From assembly GCF_900101075.1 (NCBI RefSeq), contig NZ_FNFY01000007.1:1-64000 (forward strand): DNA of 64,000 nucleotides, read 5' to 3'. This document shows positions 17,425-27,728 of the stretch, one piece after another; positions within the stretch are counted from its first letter, which is position 1, and every line of letters starts with the position of its first letter. A program made the translations under genes and the position numbers. The notes under the pieces were generated by a model. It was not told the origin of the DNA. It saw only the letters and a program-made list of their open reading frames with translations, and did not search any database. The DNA is from Lacicoccus qingdaonensis. GTDB taxonomy: Bacteria; Bacillota; Bacilli; Staphylococcales; Salinicoccaceae.

Positions 17425-18057
17425 TTAGAAAAAGAAGCGGTCTTTAAAACGGATTTTATCGAATTCCATCATTTGCTCCCTTTTAATATTGTTGCCTATT
17501 CGTGCCATAAGCGTATTGGCGGGGTGGGCCGTGATTTCAGGGTCATTGGTCTGAAATACTTCAAATCCGGCGCTTGCCATCAAATTGATCATAATATCTT
17601 TATATTCGTAGACACTGAGACTGTTATTTTTCAAGTCCCAGTGCCAATAGTATTCAGTGGTGATTATAATATAGTTTTCTACAAACGAATCTTCCATTGT
17701 CAGCTGAATCAATTTTTTACCGATGCCGCCGCTGCGGTAGCCTAAAGATATCTCTACCGCGCCAAGTTCAATGAGGTAGGGCAGATTGCCGTCAGACCAT
17801 CTTTCAAGTTCGTCAGGGTAGTGGTAGGTGACATATCCAATAATATGTTCGCCATCACGTGCTATTATGATTCTGCCTTCATCGAGATCGGCGATTTCCA
17901 AAATCGCTTCAAACTGATCCTTTGGTCTTCTGAAAGCATCCAAACCATCATCAAAGCTGTATGTCTTTAAAGTATCGCTGGAAACAGGTCCCTCGATAAC
18001 TATTTTCCGGTCATTTAGAGTGAGAAGTTCCTGATGATAAGTTTTTTGGTGCTGCAC
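17425..18057 (-). CDS. acuA: AcuA, GNAT acetyltransferase acting on acetyl-CoA synthetase
   Basis: 210 residues. The GNAT acetyl-CoA loop appears as LGYRSGGIGKKLIQ (the R/QxxGxG/A pattern), preceded by the strand LIELGAVEISLGY. In Bacillus AcuA acetylates the active-site lysine of AcsA, inactivating it. First gene of acuABC, transcribed away from acsA across a 102-base intergenic region, with AGGAGGTGTGATTT before the start. Confidence 0.93.
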   Translation of the reverse strand: MQHQKTYHQELLTLNDRKIVIEGPVSSDTLKTYSFDDGLDAFRRPKDQFEAILEIADLDEGRIIIARDGEHIIGYVTYHYPDELERWSDGNLPYLIELGAVEISLGYRSGGIGKKLIQLTMEDSFVENYIIITTEYYWHWDLKNNSLSVYEYKDIMINLMASAGFEVFQTNDPEITAHPANTLMARIGNNIKREQMMEFDKIRFKDRFFF

Positions 18058-18159
18058 AAATCACACCTCCTGGTTAATAAGATTTAAAAATTTTGAAAAG
18101 TACGTTAATATTATTATATACTATCATTAGAAATGAGAAAACTTATAGGGGGATTTAAG

Positions 18160-19872
18160 ATGAAAGTACAGCATTACAAAGCAACGGATCAAAATCCGAA
18201 TTTAAATGATTACGATAAGGTTTATGAAAATTTCAACTGGGATGAGATTGAAAAGAATTTTTCATGGTCTGAAACAAATAAATTCAATATGGCTTATGAG
18301 TGTATCGATAAGCATGTTGAGGATGGTTATGGAGATAAGACAGCCTTTATTTACAAAAATGATGATGAAAAATCCACATATACATTCAAAGATATGCAGA
18401 TCGCATCCAACAAAGCTGCGAATGTACTGAAGAATGAAGCGGGAGTGGAAAAAGGGGATCGTGTATTTATCTTCATGGCGCGTTCACCCGAGTTATATTT
18501 CAGTTTACTGGGTACTTTGAAGCTGGGTGCGATTGTCGGACCTTTATTCGAAGCATTCATGGAAAAAGCTGTTAAAGACAGAATGGAAAACAGTGATGCC
18601 AAAGTGATCATCACTACTCCTGAACTGGTCGGGCGTATACCTGTAGACGACCTGCCGAACCTTGAAAAGGTTGTCGTCGTCGGTGAAACTGACAATAATG
18701 ATCAGGTGGATTTCAATGCAGCTTTTGATAAAGCATCAGAAGATTTCGATATAGAGTGGCTGGATAAGGAAGATGGAATGATTCTTCACTATACAAGCGG
18801 TTCCACAGGACAGCCGAAAGGTGTCCTCCATGTCCAGTATGCTATGGTTCAACAGTATATTACGGGTAAATATGTACTGGATCTGAAAGAAGATGATGTG
18901 TACTGGTGTACTGCTGACCCGGGCTGGGTGACCGGAACATCTTATGGCATATTCGCCCCGTGGCTGAACCGTGCTACCAACGTCGTCGTCGGGGGGAGAT
19001 TTTCTCCGGAATCCTGGTACGGTGCGATTGACGAACTCAATATAACAATCTGGTACAGTGCGCCGACAGCACTCCGTATGCTGATGGGTGCCGGTGATGA
19101 AGTACTCAAACAGTATGATCTGAGTTCTCTGCGTCACATATTATCAGTTGGGGAGCCATTGAATCCTGAAGTAGTCAAGTGGGGCATGGATGTTTTCAAT
19201 TTGAGAATCCATGATACTTGGTGGATGACTGAGACGGGCGCTCATATGATCACTAACTTCCCGGCTATGGATATTAAAGCCGGTTCCATGGGTAAACCGG
19301 TACCGGGTGTTGAAGCGGCGATCATAGATGATTCCGGTAATGAACTGCCGGCAAACAGAATGGGCAACCTGGCACTCAAATCAGGCTGGCCTGCGATGAT
19401 GAGGGAAGTATGGAAGAACAAGCCTAAATATGATTCTTATTTCGTAGGTGAATGGTATGTATCCGGTGACTCCGCCTACAAAGATGAAGATGGTTATTAC
19501 TGGTTCCAGGGCAGAGTGGACGATGTAATCATGACTGCCGGTGAAAGAGTCGGACCGTTTGAAATAGAGTCGAAACTTGTTGAACACCCTGCAGTACAGG
19601 AAGCCGGTGTCATCGGTAAGCCTGACCCGGTCAGAGGTGAAATCGTCAAAGCATTCATCGCTCTAAGAGAAGAGTATGACGAATCTGGTGAGCTGAAAGA
19701 AGAGATCAGAGTATTTGTTAAAGAAGGACTCGCTGCACATGCTGCACCGAGAGAAATTGAATTCAAGGATAAACTGCCGAAAACACGCAGTGGTAAAATC
19801 ATGCGCCGCGTATTGAAAGCATGGGAATTGAATCTGGATGCCGGAGATCTTTCCAGCATGGATGATGACTAA
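18160..19872 (+). CDS. acsA: Acetyl-CoA synthetase (AMP-forming)
   Basis: 570 residues. It activates acetate to acetyl-CoA with ATP. Motifs: YTSGSTGQPKGVLH (P-loop A3), TADPGWVTGTSYG, WMTETGAHMI (A5), GWYVSGDSAYKDEDGYYWF equivalent split as EWYVSGDSA and WFQGRVDD, and the modified lysine K546 in TRSGKIMRR. ATG 18160 follows TAGGGGGATT and is preferred over ATG 18133. Divergent from acuABC, whose products switch this lysine on and off. I saw no convincing cre in the shared promoter region. Confidence 0.96.
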   Translation: MKVQHYKATDQNPNLNDYDKVYENFNWDEIEKNFSWSETNKFNMAYECIDKHVEDGYGDKTAFIYKNDDEKSTYTFKDMQIASNKAANVLKNEAGVEKGDRVFIFMARSPELYFSLLGTLKLGAIVGPLFEAFMEKAVKDRMENSDAKVIITTPELVGRIPVDDLPNLEKVVVVGETDNNDQVDFNAAFDKASEDFDIEWLDKEDGMILHYTSGSTGQPKGVLHVQYAMVQQYITGKYVLDLKEDDVYWCTADPGWVTGTSYGIFAPWLNRATNVVVGGRFSPESWYGAIDELNITIWYSAPTALRMLMGAGDEVLKQYDLSSLRHILSVGEPLNPEVVKWGMDVFNLRIHDTWWMTETGAHMITNFPAMDIKAGSMGKPVPGVEAAIIDDSGNELPANRMGNLALKSGWPAMMREVWKNKPKYDSYFVGEWYVSGDSAYKDEDGYYWFQGRVDDVIMTAGERVGPFEIESKLVEHPAVQEAGVIGKPDPVRGEIVKAFIALREEYDESGELKEEIRVFVKEGLAAHAAPREIEFKDKLPKTRSGKIMRRVLKAWELNLDAGDLSSMDDD

Positions 19873-19910
19873 ATTTAAAAATCCCCTCAAAATTGAGGGG
19901 ATTTTTAAAT
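19873..19910. terminator. Terminator after acsA
   Basis: AAAAATCCCCTCAA and TTGAGGGGATTTTT pair around two bases; A- and T-runs flank both sides. Confidence 0.93.
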
Positions 19911-20051
19911 GATTGAAATGATGTTATCAGGGAAGAAGAATATGAGAGATGCTTTGAAAGTGGAAACATCCGCAGATATTATCAGAATTATTTTTAAAAA
20001 CTTTGTTTGTGGAATAATTCACTTGAATATGGCATAATAAAACATGTAAGT

Positions 20052-20069
20052 GTTATGCCTTTGCATAAC
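20052..20069. promoter_or_regulatory. Perfect inverted repeat upstream of fhs
   Basis: GTTATGC-CTTT-GCATAAC lies 30 bases before the fhs start, just after a CATAAT-like -10 sequence (20033-20038). It could be an operator or a 5' hairpin; no regulator is identified. The rest of the 19911-20098 gap shows nothing else. Confidence 0.35.
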
Positions 20070-20098
20070 TCAATATTTTTCATTTAGGAGATGAGATA

Positions 20099-21766
20099 AT
20101 GGCACATTTAACAGATCAGGAAATTGCTGCTAAAGCTGATATTCAACCGATAGAAGATATCGCAGCTAAAGCGAATATTCCTAATGAGGCCTTGGAACTT
20201 CATGGTAAACATAAAGCGAAAGTGGACATTCATCAACTTGAAGGGGACGAGAACAAATCAAAAGTTGTTTTAGTTTCCGCGATGAACCCGACTCCGGCCG
20301 GAGAAGGTAAATCCACTGTAACTGTCGGTTTATCAGATGCATTCAACAAGTTGGAAAAGAACGTAATGGTTGCATTGCGTGAGCCATCATTAGGTCCTGT
20401 TATGGGTGTTAAAGGTGGAGCTACAGGCGGCGGCCAGGCGCAGGTATTGCCGATGGAGGAAATCAACCTTCATTTCAACGGTGACCTGCACGCAATTACT
20501 ACTGCGAACAACGCTCTATCCGCGTTCATTGACAACCACATCCACCATGGCAACAAACTGAACCTTGATCCGCGTCGCGTTTCTTGGAAGAGAGTTCTTG
20601 ACATGAACGACCGTGCATTGCGTCAGGTAGTTGTTGGTCTTGGCGGGCCAAGCCGCGGTGTACCTCGTGAAGATGGTTTTAACATCACGGTGGCAAGTGA
20701 AATCATGGCTGTACTTTGTTTAGCTACAGACATCATGGACCTTAAAGCAAAATTGGGTGAAATGGTCATCGGTTACACTTATGACAGAAAACCTGTTACT
20801 GCTAAAGAGCTTGAAGTGGAAGGTGCACTTGCATTACTTCTTAAAGAAGCAATCAAACCTAACCTTGTACAGACTATGGAAGGTACGCCTGCTCTGATCC
20901 ACGGTGGACCATTCGCAAACATTGCGCATGGCTGTAACTCACTTATTGCTACAAACACAGCACGTAAACTTGCTGACATCGTAGTAACAGAAAGTGGTTT
21001 CGGTTCTGACCTTGGCGGAGAGAAGTTCATGAACATCAAAGCACGTAAAGGCGACTTCAAGCCGGATGTCATCGTTCTTGTAGCGACTATCCGTGCACTT
21101 AAGATGAACGGCGGCGTTGCTAAGGATGATCTGGGTGAAGCCAACGTAGACGCTCTTAAAGAAGGTATTGTAAACTTAGGTAAGCACATTGAGAACGCTC
21201 GTAAATTCGGTGTCGAGCCTGTTGTTGCTTTGAACGACTTCGTCACAGACACTGATGAAGAAAGAGACTTTGTATTAGACTGGTGTAAAGAGCAGAACGT
21301 ACGCGTGTCTCTTACCCAAGTTTGGGAAAAAGGCGGCGAAGGCGGCGTGGACCTTGCAAACCAGGTTCTTGAAGTCCTTGATCAGCCACAGGAATTCAAA
21401 CACCTTTATGATCTTGAAACTCCAATCGATCAGAAAATCGATAAAATCGTCAAGGAAGTATACGGCGGTGAAGGTGTTGTTCTGACAGCCAAAGCTCAAA
21501 AACAGCTTGCTGAAATTGAAGCAAACGGCTTTGGAAACTTACCGGTTTGTATGGCTAAATCACAGTATTCACTAAGTGACGATCCGAAAAAACTCGGCCG
21601 TCCTGAAGGATTTACTGTAACTGTTAGAGAATTGGATGTTAAAGCCGGTGCTGGTTTCGTTGTTGCCCTTACAGGTGACATCATGACTATGCCTGGTCTT
21701 CCAAAACAGCCATCTGCAGTTAACATGGATGTTGCTGCTGACGGTACTTCAAAAGGTTTATTCTAA
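20099..21766 (+). CDS. fhs: Formate--tetrahydrofolate ligase
   Basis: 555 residues; makes 10-formyl-THF from formate, ATP and THF, feeding purine and fMet synthesis. The nucleotide loop is [14 protein letters not shown]; other family blocks are [18 protein letters not shown] (given in part), [42 protein letters not shown]. The codon use (e.g. aac, cgt, ggt, aaa) is biased compared with neighbours, as for a strongly expressed gene. The site TTAGGAGATGAG is good. Monocistronic with its own terminator. Confidence 0.97.
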   Translation: MAHLTDQEIAAKADIQPIEDIAAKANIPNEALELHGKHKAKVDIHQLEGDENKSKVVLVSAMNPTPAGEGKSTVTVGLSDAFNKLEKNVMVALREPSLGPVMGVKGGATGGGQAQVLPMEEINLHFNGDLHAITTANNALSAFIDNHIHHGNKLNLDPRRVSWKRVLDMNDRALRQVVVGLGGPSRGVPREDGFNITVASEIMAVLCLATDIMDLKAKLGEMVIGYTYDRKPVTAKELEVEGALALLLKEAIKPNLVQTMEGTPALIHGGPFANIAHGCNSLIATNTARKLADIVVTESGFGSDLGGEKFMNIKARKGDFKPDVIVLVATIRALKMNGGVAKDDLGEANVDALKEGIVNLGKHIENARKFGVEPVVALNDFVTDTDEERDFVLDWCKEQNVRVSLTQVWEKGGEGGVDLANQVLEVLDQPQEFKHLYDLETPIDQKIDKIVKEVYGGEGVVLTAKAQKQLAEIEANGFGNLPVCMAKSQYSLSDDPKKLGRPEGFTVTVRELDVKAGAGFVVALTGDIMTMPGLPKQPSAVNMDVAADGTSKGLF

Positions 21767-21778
21767 TAAAAACCATTA

Positions 21779-21813
21779 AAAAGAGATCGGCCGAATGGCC
21801 GATCTCTTTTTTT
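21779..21813. terminator. Terminator after fhs
   Basis: AAGAGATCGGCC pairs perfectly with GGCCGATCTCTT around GAAT, with A- and T-runs on both sides; it serves fhs and probably also the convergent PBP gene. Confidence 0.93.
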
Positions 21814-21831
21814 GCTCTGGTTTAATTGAAG

Positions 21832-24369
21832 TTAATCATCGTCGTCATCGTCATCATCGTCATCATCAGATGAGCCGCCGACAGAATAACGGTTATCATA
21901 CGTGTTGGTCACTGTGCCTCTCAAAGAAGAATTGGAAAGTCCTTCATCATCAAAAGCAGCACCCATTCTTGACTGTATTGCCGGGTCATTTAAACTGCTC
22001 TTGTCATTGAGTCTTGTATCTTCTGCAACAGGACCGGTAACCGGTGTATCTAAATCTTTTTCACAGTCACTTTCTGTTTCCATTGTAAGTCCACAATATT
22101 CCATTTGTCTGACTGAATCTGGCTGTTGGAATGATGCGCCGCGTCCCATCTGATCCGGTGCGAGGGCGAGCAGTTCCTGAGTCAGGTTACGCCAGTTGTA
22201 TATATGGAGATATTGTTCACCTTCATAGCCGGAAACCTGAGGTATGTTCTCGTCATATCCCATCCATAAACCTAAAGTGACATCGGGATTGTATCCCATG
22301 AACCATGAGTCGACGAATGAGTTGGACGTACCCGTTTTAGCTGCAAAATCGTATTCATTTTCAATGTCTCGATAGAAGTCTTCGATATGATATGCAGAAC
22401 CTGAGATAAAGGATTCCTGCAGCATGTCAGACATCAGATATGCAGTTGAATCTTTGAACACTTCGTTTTTGACAGGTTCGTGTTCGTAAACGACCTCGCC
22501 GTCAGGGCTTGTAATACTTTCAATCATATAGCCTTCTGTAAAGCTGCCGTCCTGTGCAAAGCTTGAAAATGCATCGACGTTCTCTTGTACAGTAAGGTTA
22601 TTCGTACCAAGCGGCAGAGAAGCGAATCCTCGGCCTTCATAGTCGAACAATGTATCAGGCAGTGGCATATTCATACGTTCAAAATATTCCTGTGGATTTT
22701 CTTCACGGACATCTGCCCATAATCTTAAGGTACTTAAGTTATATGAGTTACTGAGTGCATGTTTTGCAGAAACAAGGCCGAATTCTTCCTCGTAGTCGTA
22801 GTTGGCAGGCTCGTAACCGTTATAACTGAACTTCTCATCGAGTAATACAGTGTCAGGAGCAATAATGCCTTTATCGACCGCAGGGCCGAATGTTATCAAC
22901 GGCTTCATAGTCGAACCGATTTGGCGATCTGTCTGTGTGGCGTGGTTGACAGATGATGCCTCGTGGTCACGACCGCCGATGAATCCTAATATTTTACCAG
23001 TGCTGTTTTCTTTCAATATTGCACCGACTTCGTGGTGCATCATTTCTTCTTCCTGATCTGACTCCTCGTCTATATCAATCGCATCTTCAGAACTTCTGTC
23101 ACCATAATAGTAGAAGTTATCATCTTTGACATCCTGCATAGTGTCATAGATTTCTTTATCAATGGTTGAAGTAATGTGATAGCCCTCATAGCGGAGTGCC
23201 TGGTTTGCCTGTTCTGTGTAATCCTGATTGATAAGTGGTGTAGAATCCACTTCTTCACGCGTCAGACCGTCCTCTTCTGCCAGGACATATTTTAAAATCT
23301 GTACACTGCGTCGTTCCAGTTCATCTGTTAAGAAAGGATAGTTCTGGTTCGGAACAACGACACTGTCTGTTAAATTAGAGTATAAATCATATTCGACAGC
23401 TTCGTCATATTCTTCCTGAGTAATCTTATCTTCCAATAACATACGGTCGAGGACGAATGTCTGCCTGTTCTTCCCATACTGCAAATAATCTTCGTCTTTG
23501 ACATCGCCGCCCTGCATAAACGGAGTGTATGCATATGGGTTTTGCGGCATTCCTGCTAAAAATGCACTTTCAGCAAGGTTGAGCTCACTTGCATCTTTTC
23601 CAAAAACACCTTCGGCAGCAGCCTGTATACCGGCAACGTTCTGTCCATTGGCGTTACGTCCAAATGAAACAGCGTTCAGATATGCTTCGATGATTTCATC
23701 TTTATCGAGCAGTTTTTCCACCCGGAAAGCGAGGAGCAGTTCGACAGCTTTTCTGTCGAAAGTTGTTTCATTGGTAAGCAATTGGTTTTTGACGAGCTGC
23801 TGTGTCAATGTACTGCCGCCCGTACCATCATCGCCGCCGGCGAAGACCTGGAGCGCTGCACGCATGAATGCTTTTGGTACAACTCCGTTATGTTCGTAGA
23901 AGTGCTCATCTTCAGTCGCAACCACTGCATCGACGACATATGGACTGACATCATCATAATCCACTCTTTCCCTGATGAGATCTGCACGGAGTGTACCGAG
24001 CGATTCACCGGTGCCGAATGCAACGGTCGAACTTTCCGTCATTTCTGTCAGTGCTACAACCAGTTCATCGTTGGTCTGGACCTCTTCATCGTTGACAAGA
24101 GCTGCGAAATAGCCCAGGCCGACACTGAAAGCAAGAAGGCCTAATAATGAAAATGCCAATATGATAAATAATACAATATTCCAAGCAGTTTCATATGTAG
24201 TAAAAAAAGCAACTCTGACTGGAGAACCAGCATTTCTGATTCGGTTGTTTATATTTGAAAATTTTTCCTTGAAGGTATTGCCGGTAACCGAATCCTTGTC
24301 GCCCTTCGGTTCCCCCTTCGTAAAAATCTTCTTAATATTATCAAAAAACTCTTTAATATTCTTCTTCAT
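21832..24369 (-). CDS. Bifunctional class A penicillin-binding protein (PBP1A family)
   Basis: 845 residues. A cytosolic Lys-rich tail, membrane helix 64-88, GT51 glycosyltransferase with catalytic E153 in ATEDEHFYEHNG, GGSTLTQQLVKN and RKAVELLLAFRVEKLL, a linker with strongly acidic segments, then transpeptidase with S486-T-M-K489, a second motif near HALSNSYNLSTL, and KTGTSNSF. It polymerises and cross-links peptidoglycan. The C-terminus ends in GGSS plus eleven Asp (codons at 21835-21867), encoded by a GAT/GAC tract. The acidic character is unusual for a PBP and may fit a salt-tolerant organism. Located beside tyrS, where staphylococci carry a smaller glycosyltransferase. Confidence 0.92.
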   Translation of the reverse strand: MKKNIKEFFDNIKKIFTKGEPKGDKDSVTGNTFKEKFSNINNRIRNAGSPVRVAFFTTYETAWNIVLFIILAFSLLGLLAFSVGLGYFAALVNDEEVQTNDELVVALTEMTESSTVAFGTGESLGTLRADLIRERVDYDDVSPYVVDAVVATEDEHFYEHNGVVPKAFMRAALQVFAGGDDGTGGSTLTQQLVKNQLLTNETTFDRKAVELLLAFRVEKLLDKDEIIEAYLNAVSFGRNANGQNVAGIQAAAEGVFGKDASELNLAESAFLAGMPQNPYAYTPFMQGGDVKDEDYLQYGKNRQTFVLDRMLLEDKITQEEYDEAVEYDLYSNLTDSVVVPNQNYPFLTDELERRSVQILKYVLAEEDGLTREEVDSTPLINQDYTEQANQALRYEGYHITSTIDKEIYDTMQDVKDDNFYYYGDRSSEDAIDIDEESDQEEEMMHHEVGAILKENSTGKILGFIGGRDHEASSVNHATQTDRQIGSTMKPLITFGPAVDKGIIAPDTVLLDEKFSYNGYEPANYDYEEEFGLVSAKHALSNSYNLSTLRLWADVREENPQEYFERMNMPLPDTLFDYEGRGFASLPLGTNNLTVQENVDAFSSFAQDGSFTEGYMIESITSPDGEVVYEHEPVKNEVFKDSTAYLMSDMLQESFISGSAYHIEDFYRDIENEYDFAAKTGTSNSFVDSWFMGYNPDVTLGLWMGYDENIPQVSGYEGEQYLHIYNWRNLTQELLALAPDQMGRGASFQQPDSVRQMEYCGLTMETESDCEKDLDTPVTGPVAEDTRLNDKSSLNDPAIQSRMGAAFDDEGLSNSSLRGTVTNTYDNRYSVGGSSDDDDDDDDDDD

Positions 24370-24496
24370 GTGGACCTCCTATCAACGGACATTATACCAT
24401 ATATAAAATCATTATAGATAGTGATATCAACCCTTGCAAGATTAAATAGTGATAAATTTATCACATCATTTTCAATGCCGGGGCGGAGTAAGGCGG

Positions 24497-24524
24497 TTGA
24501 CTTTTATAATGAAGATGTTACTAT
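24497..24524 (+). promoter_or_regulatory. Promoter of the tyrS leader
   Basis: TTGACT and TACTAT with 16 bases between; it lies just before the T-box leader. Confidence 0.6.
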
Positions 24525-24526
24525 TA

Positions 24527-24735
24527 GATTAATTTAATACCCTCTGAATAGTGGGAGAAGTAGCGGATTTATCCTGATCCAGAGAGCTGGTGGGCGGTGA
24601 AAACCAGTGACGGATAATTTGTGAATACACCCATACGAAACATTCAGGAATCAGGATGATATTTATCTGAAAGTGAAACCGTTTGGTGGTACCGTGCTCT
24701 GCACCCATACTATATTTAGTGGGGTGTTTTTTTAT
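24527..24735 (+). promoter_or_regulatory. Tyrosine T-box riboswitch of tyrS
   Basis: This fills the 389-base gap between the PBP gene and tyrS. The conserved T-box core TTTGGTGGTACCGTG lies at about 24682-24697; upstream is the Stem I AGAGAGCTGGTGGG / GGTGAAAACCAG region and the specifier loop GTGAATACACC, with the codon TAC (Tyr) at 24626-24628. Downstream, GCACCC..TACTA and TAGTGGGGTG with a T-run form the terminator (24701-24735). Uncharged tRNA-Tyr would bind, stabilise the antiterminator and allow tyrS expression. The specifier agrees with the gene downstream. Confidence 0.93.
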
Positions 24736-24740
24736 TTTAA

Positions 24741-26021
<1,281 letters not shown>

Positions 26022-26146
26022 AGATTGGCATTATGAGGTGCTGTGGATGAATTTCATGAAATGTAGACGAGTATGCCGAATATATGATGGACCTGCCAGT
26101 TCCATCTGCTGAAATCATCAGAGTCAAATAAAATAACCGTCACAAA
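26022..26146 (+). other. Short spacer with a possible gene scrap
   Basis: After tyrS, an in-frame stretch at about 26067-26131 reads DEYAEYMMDLPVPSAEIIRVK then stop, preceded out of frame by VDEFHEM. There is no start or ribosome site for it in the right frame. It may be the frameshifted end of a lost small gene, or chance; too short to name. Confidence 0.2.
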
Positions 26147-26183
26147 AAGAGAGGACAAGATAATAAAATTCTTGTCCTCTCTT
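26144..26183 (-). terminator. Terminator of the YjiH-family gene
   Basis: AAGAGAGGACAAGA pairs perfectly with TCTTGTCCTCTCTT; on the reverse strand the stem is followed by T-rich sequence. It can also stop tyrS transcription less efficiently. Confidence 0.85.
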
Positions 26184-26194
26184 AAAATTTCATA

Positions 26195-27526
26195 TTAAAA
26201 AACGATATGTGCAATCGCAATGATGATTGGTAATGTAATGGCTGTTCTCAGTAAGAAAATAATGAACAGTTTGCCAAGTCCGATTGGTATTTTGGAACCC
26301 AGGATAACTCCGCCGACTTCTGATAAGTAAATCAGCTGAGTGATACTCAGTGCGCCGACGACAAAACGTGTCATGTCGGAAGCGACGGTCTCAATTAAGA
26401 TGGCTGGCAGGAACATATCTGTGAAACCGATGAACAGTGTCTCAGATGCCGCCTGCGCTTCTTCAATTCCTACAAGTTCCAGCAGTGGTACAAAGGGTGC
26501 ACCGATCCATGTAAATACAGGTGTATATTCAGCGACGATCGTACCGAGTGTGCCGATTGCCATTACGATCGGCAGCACCGCAAACCACATATCCCCGACT
26601 GTCTTCAATCCGTCTTTCAGATAATCTGTAAAGCCATCAGCTTTTTCAGCTTTTTCCATAGCCTGGCGGTACCCCCATGTAAAAGGATTGTATCCTTCGG
26701 GTATTTCTTCATTCAGATCTCTGTCATCACGGTGATAAGTGTTTTCTATTCTGGACAGCGGCGGTATTCTCGGCATGATGAAAGCCGCAGCAAGGCCGGC
26801 GATCAATACTGTCAGGTAGAATACTCCGAAATAATTCATCAGACCGATCAAATCCAAAATGACGACTGTAAATGTGATGGAAACGACAGAGAAAGTTGTC
26901 GCGATGACTGTTGCTTCTCTTCTTGTATAATATCCATCTTCATATTGTTTACTACTTAGAAGTACACCGACTGTTCCGTCACCGACCCATGAAGCCAGGT
27001 TATCGACTGTGGAACGACCGGGCAGTGTGAATAAAGGTCTCATCACTTTTGTGAAAATCGCACCTATAAATTCAAGCAGACCGTAATTTAATAATAGGGG
27101 AAGCAGTATGCCGGCAAATAAAAACACCGATAATAATGTTGGCATCAGATCGTTAAGAATCATGCCGCCCGTGCCCATGGAAGTGACGACTTCAGGACCG
27201 ATTTCAAAATAAGTCAGCAATACGAACACCGCACCAAGGAGTCTTGTTACGACCCATACCGGTGTGACTGAAAACATATCAGCCAGCATTATTGAATTCG
27301 GTTTATGTATCCAGCTGAATATGACAGTCAGGATGGCAGCCAATGTGATTATAATAGTAATAATGAGTAAAGCTGATTCATGCCCGAGTACATACAGTAA
27401 TAACCCCGCCAAGTATGCGATCGGTATTGTCGTACCGCCGTCAGCATCTGTCAGAGGATATAAAAACATGAATACACCAATTAAAGATGGTATTAAAAAT
27501 TTTAATAAAGTTGCAGTTTTGTTCAT
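26195..27526 (-). CDS. YjiH family membrane protein (nucleoside-recognition/GATE domain)
   Basis: 443 residues with about ten hydrophobic helices; the GATE/nucleoside recognition domain occupies most of the protein (LPTLLSVFLFAGILLPLLL, DNLASWVGDGTVGVLLSS, DMFLPAILIETVASD). YjiH proteins are presumed transporters of unknown substrate. A promoter (reverse-strand TATAAT at 27549-27554, -35 TTTACT at 27571-27576) and a near-perfect cre lie upstream. Site AGGTAGGGATATT precedes the start. It is divergent from the M19 dipeptidase, hinting at a peptide or nucleoside scavenging context, which is inference. Confidence 0.85.
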   Translation of the reverse strand: MNKTATLLKFLIPSLIGVFMFLYPLTDADGGTTIPIAYLAGLLLYVLGHESALLIITIIITLAAILTVIFSWIHKPNSIMLADMFSVTPVWVVTRLLGAVFVLLTYFEIGPEVVTSMGTGGMILNDLMPTLLSVFLFAGILLPLLLNYGLLEFIGAIFTKVMRPLFTLPGRSTVDNLASWVGDGTVGVLLSSKQYEDGYYTRREATVIATTFSVVSITFTVVILDLIGLMNYFGVFYLTVLIAGLAAAFIMPRIPPLSRIENTYHRDDRDLNEEIPEGYNPFTWGYRQAMEKAEKADGFTDYLKDGLKTVGDMWFAVLPIVMAIGTLGTIVAEYTPVFTWIGAPFVPLLELVGIEEAQAASETLFIGFTDMFLPAILIETVASDMTRFVVGALSITQLIYLSEVGGVILGSKIPIGLGKLFIIFLLRTAITLPIIIAIAHIVF

Positions 27527-27548
27527 AAATATCCCTACCTTTAATTAA

Positions 27549-27576
27549 ATTATACAATTCATAATTGTAAAGTAAA
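27549..27576 (-). promoter_or_regulatory. Promoter of the YjiH-family gene
   Basis: On the reverse strand TTTACT (27571-27576) and TATAAT (27549-27554) are 16 bases apart. Confidence 0.5.
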
Positions 27577-27589
27577 CAGTGAAAATATA

Positions 27590-27603
27590 AGAAAACGTTT
27601 TCA
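27590..27603 (-). promoter_or_regulatory. cre site (CcpA operator)
   Basis: AGAAAACGTTTTCA matches 13 of 14 positions of TGWAANCGNTNWCA. It is centred about 55 bases upstream of the inferred transcription start of the YjiH gene, close to the place where CcpA activates Bacillus ackA. Activation rather than repression is therefore possible; this is inference. Confidence 0.7.
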
Positions 27604-27728
27604 TTTCTCATTTACAGTTTATACTCTTCTAATATTAATTCAATCATTATTTTATAATGTATAAATATGTTTAAATTTTGCGAGAATTCCCGTTGTCTGT
27701 ATAATATCTGGTGAAGGGGGAGTAATTA

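Noticed and set aside
18058-18160. Expected cre between acuA and acsA
   Set aside because: The best candidate TGAAAAGTACGTTA lacks the central CG at the right place; no site is claimed.
20779-21252. 157-codon reverse open frame inside fhs
   Set aside because: Arises from the strongly biased codons of fhs; no start context and no recognisable domain.
21835-21870. GAT/GAC repeat tract considered as a simple repeat locus or CRISPR-like array
   Set aside because: Only 33 bases, translated into the PBP tail and with no spacers; treated as a coding repeat.
23498-23899. 133-codon plus-strand open frame opposite the PBP gene
   Set aside because: Shadow of the PBP gene; cysteine and serine composition is that of an antisense frame.
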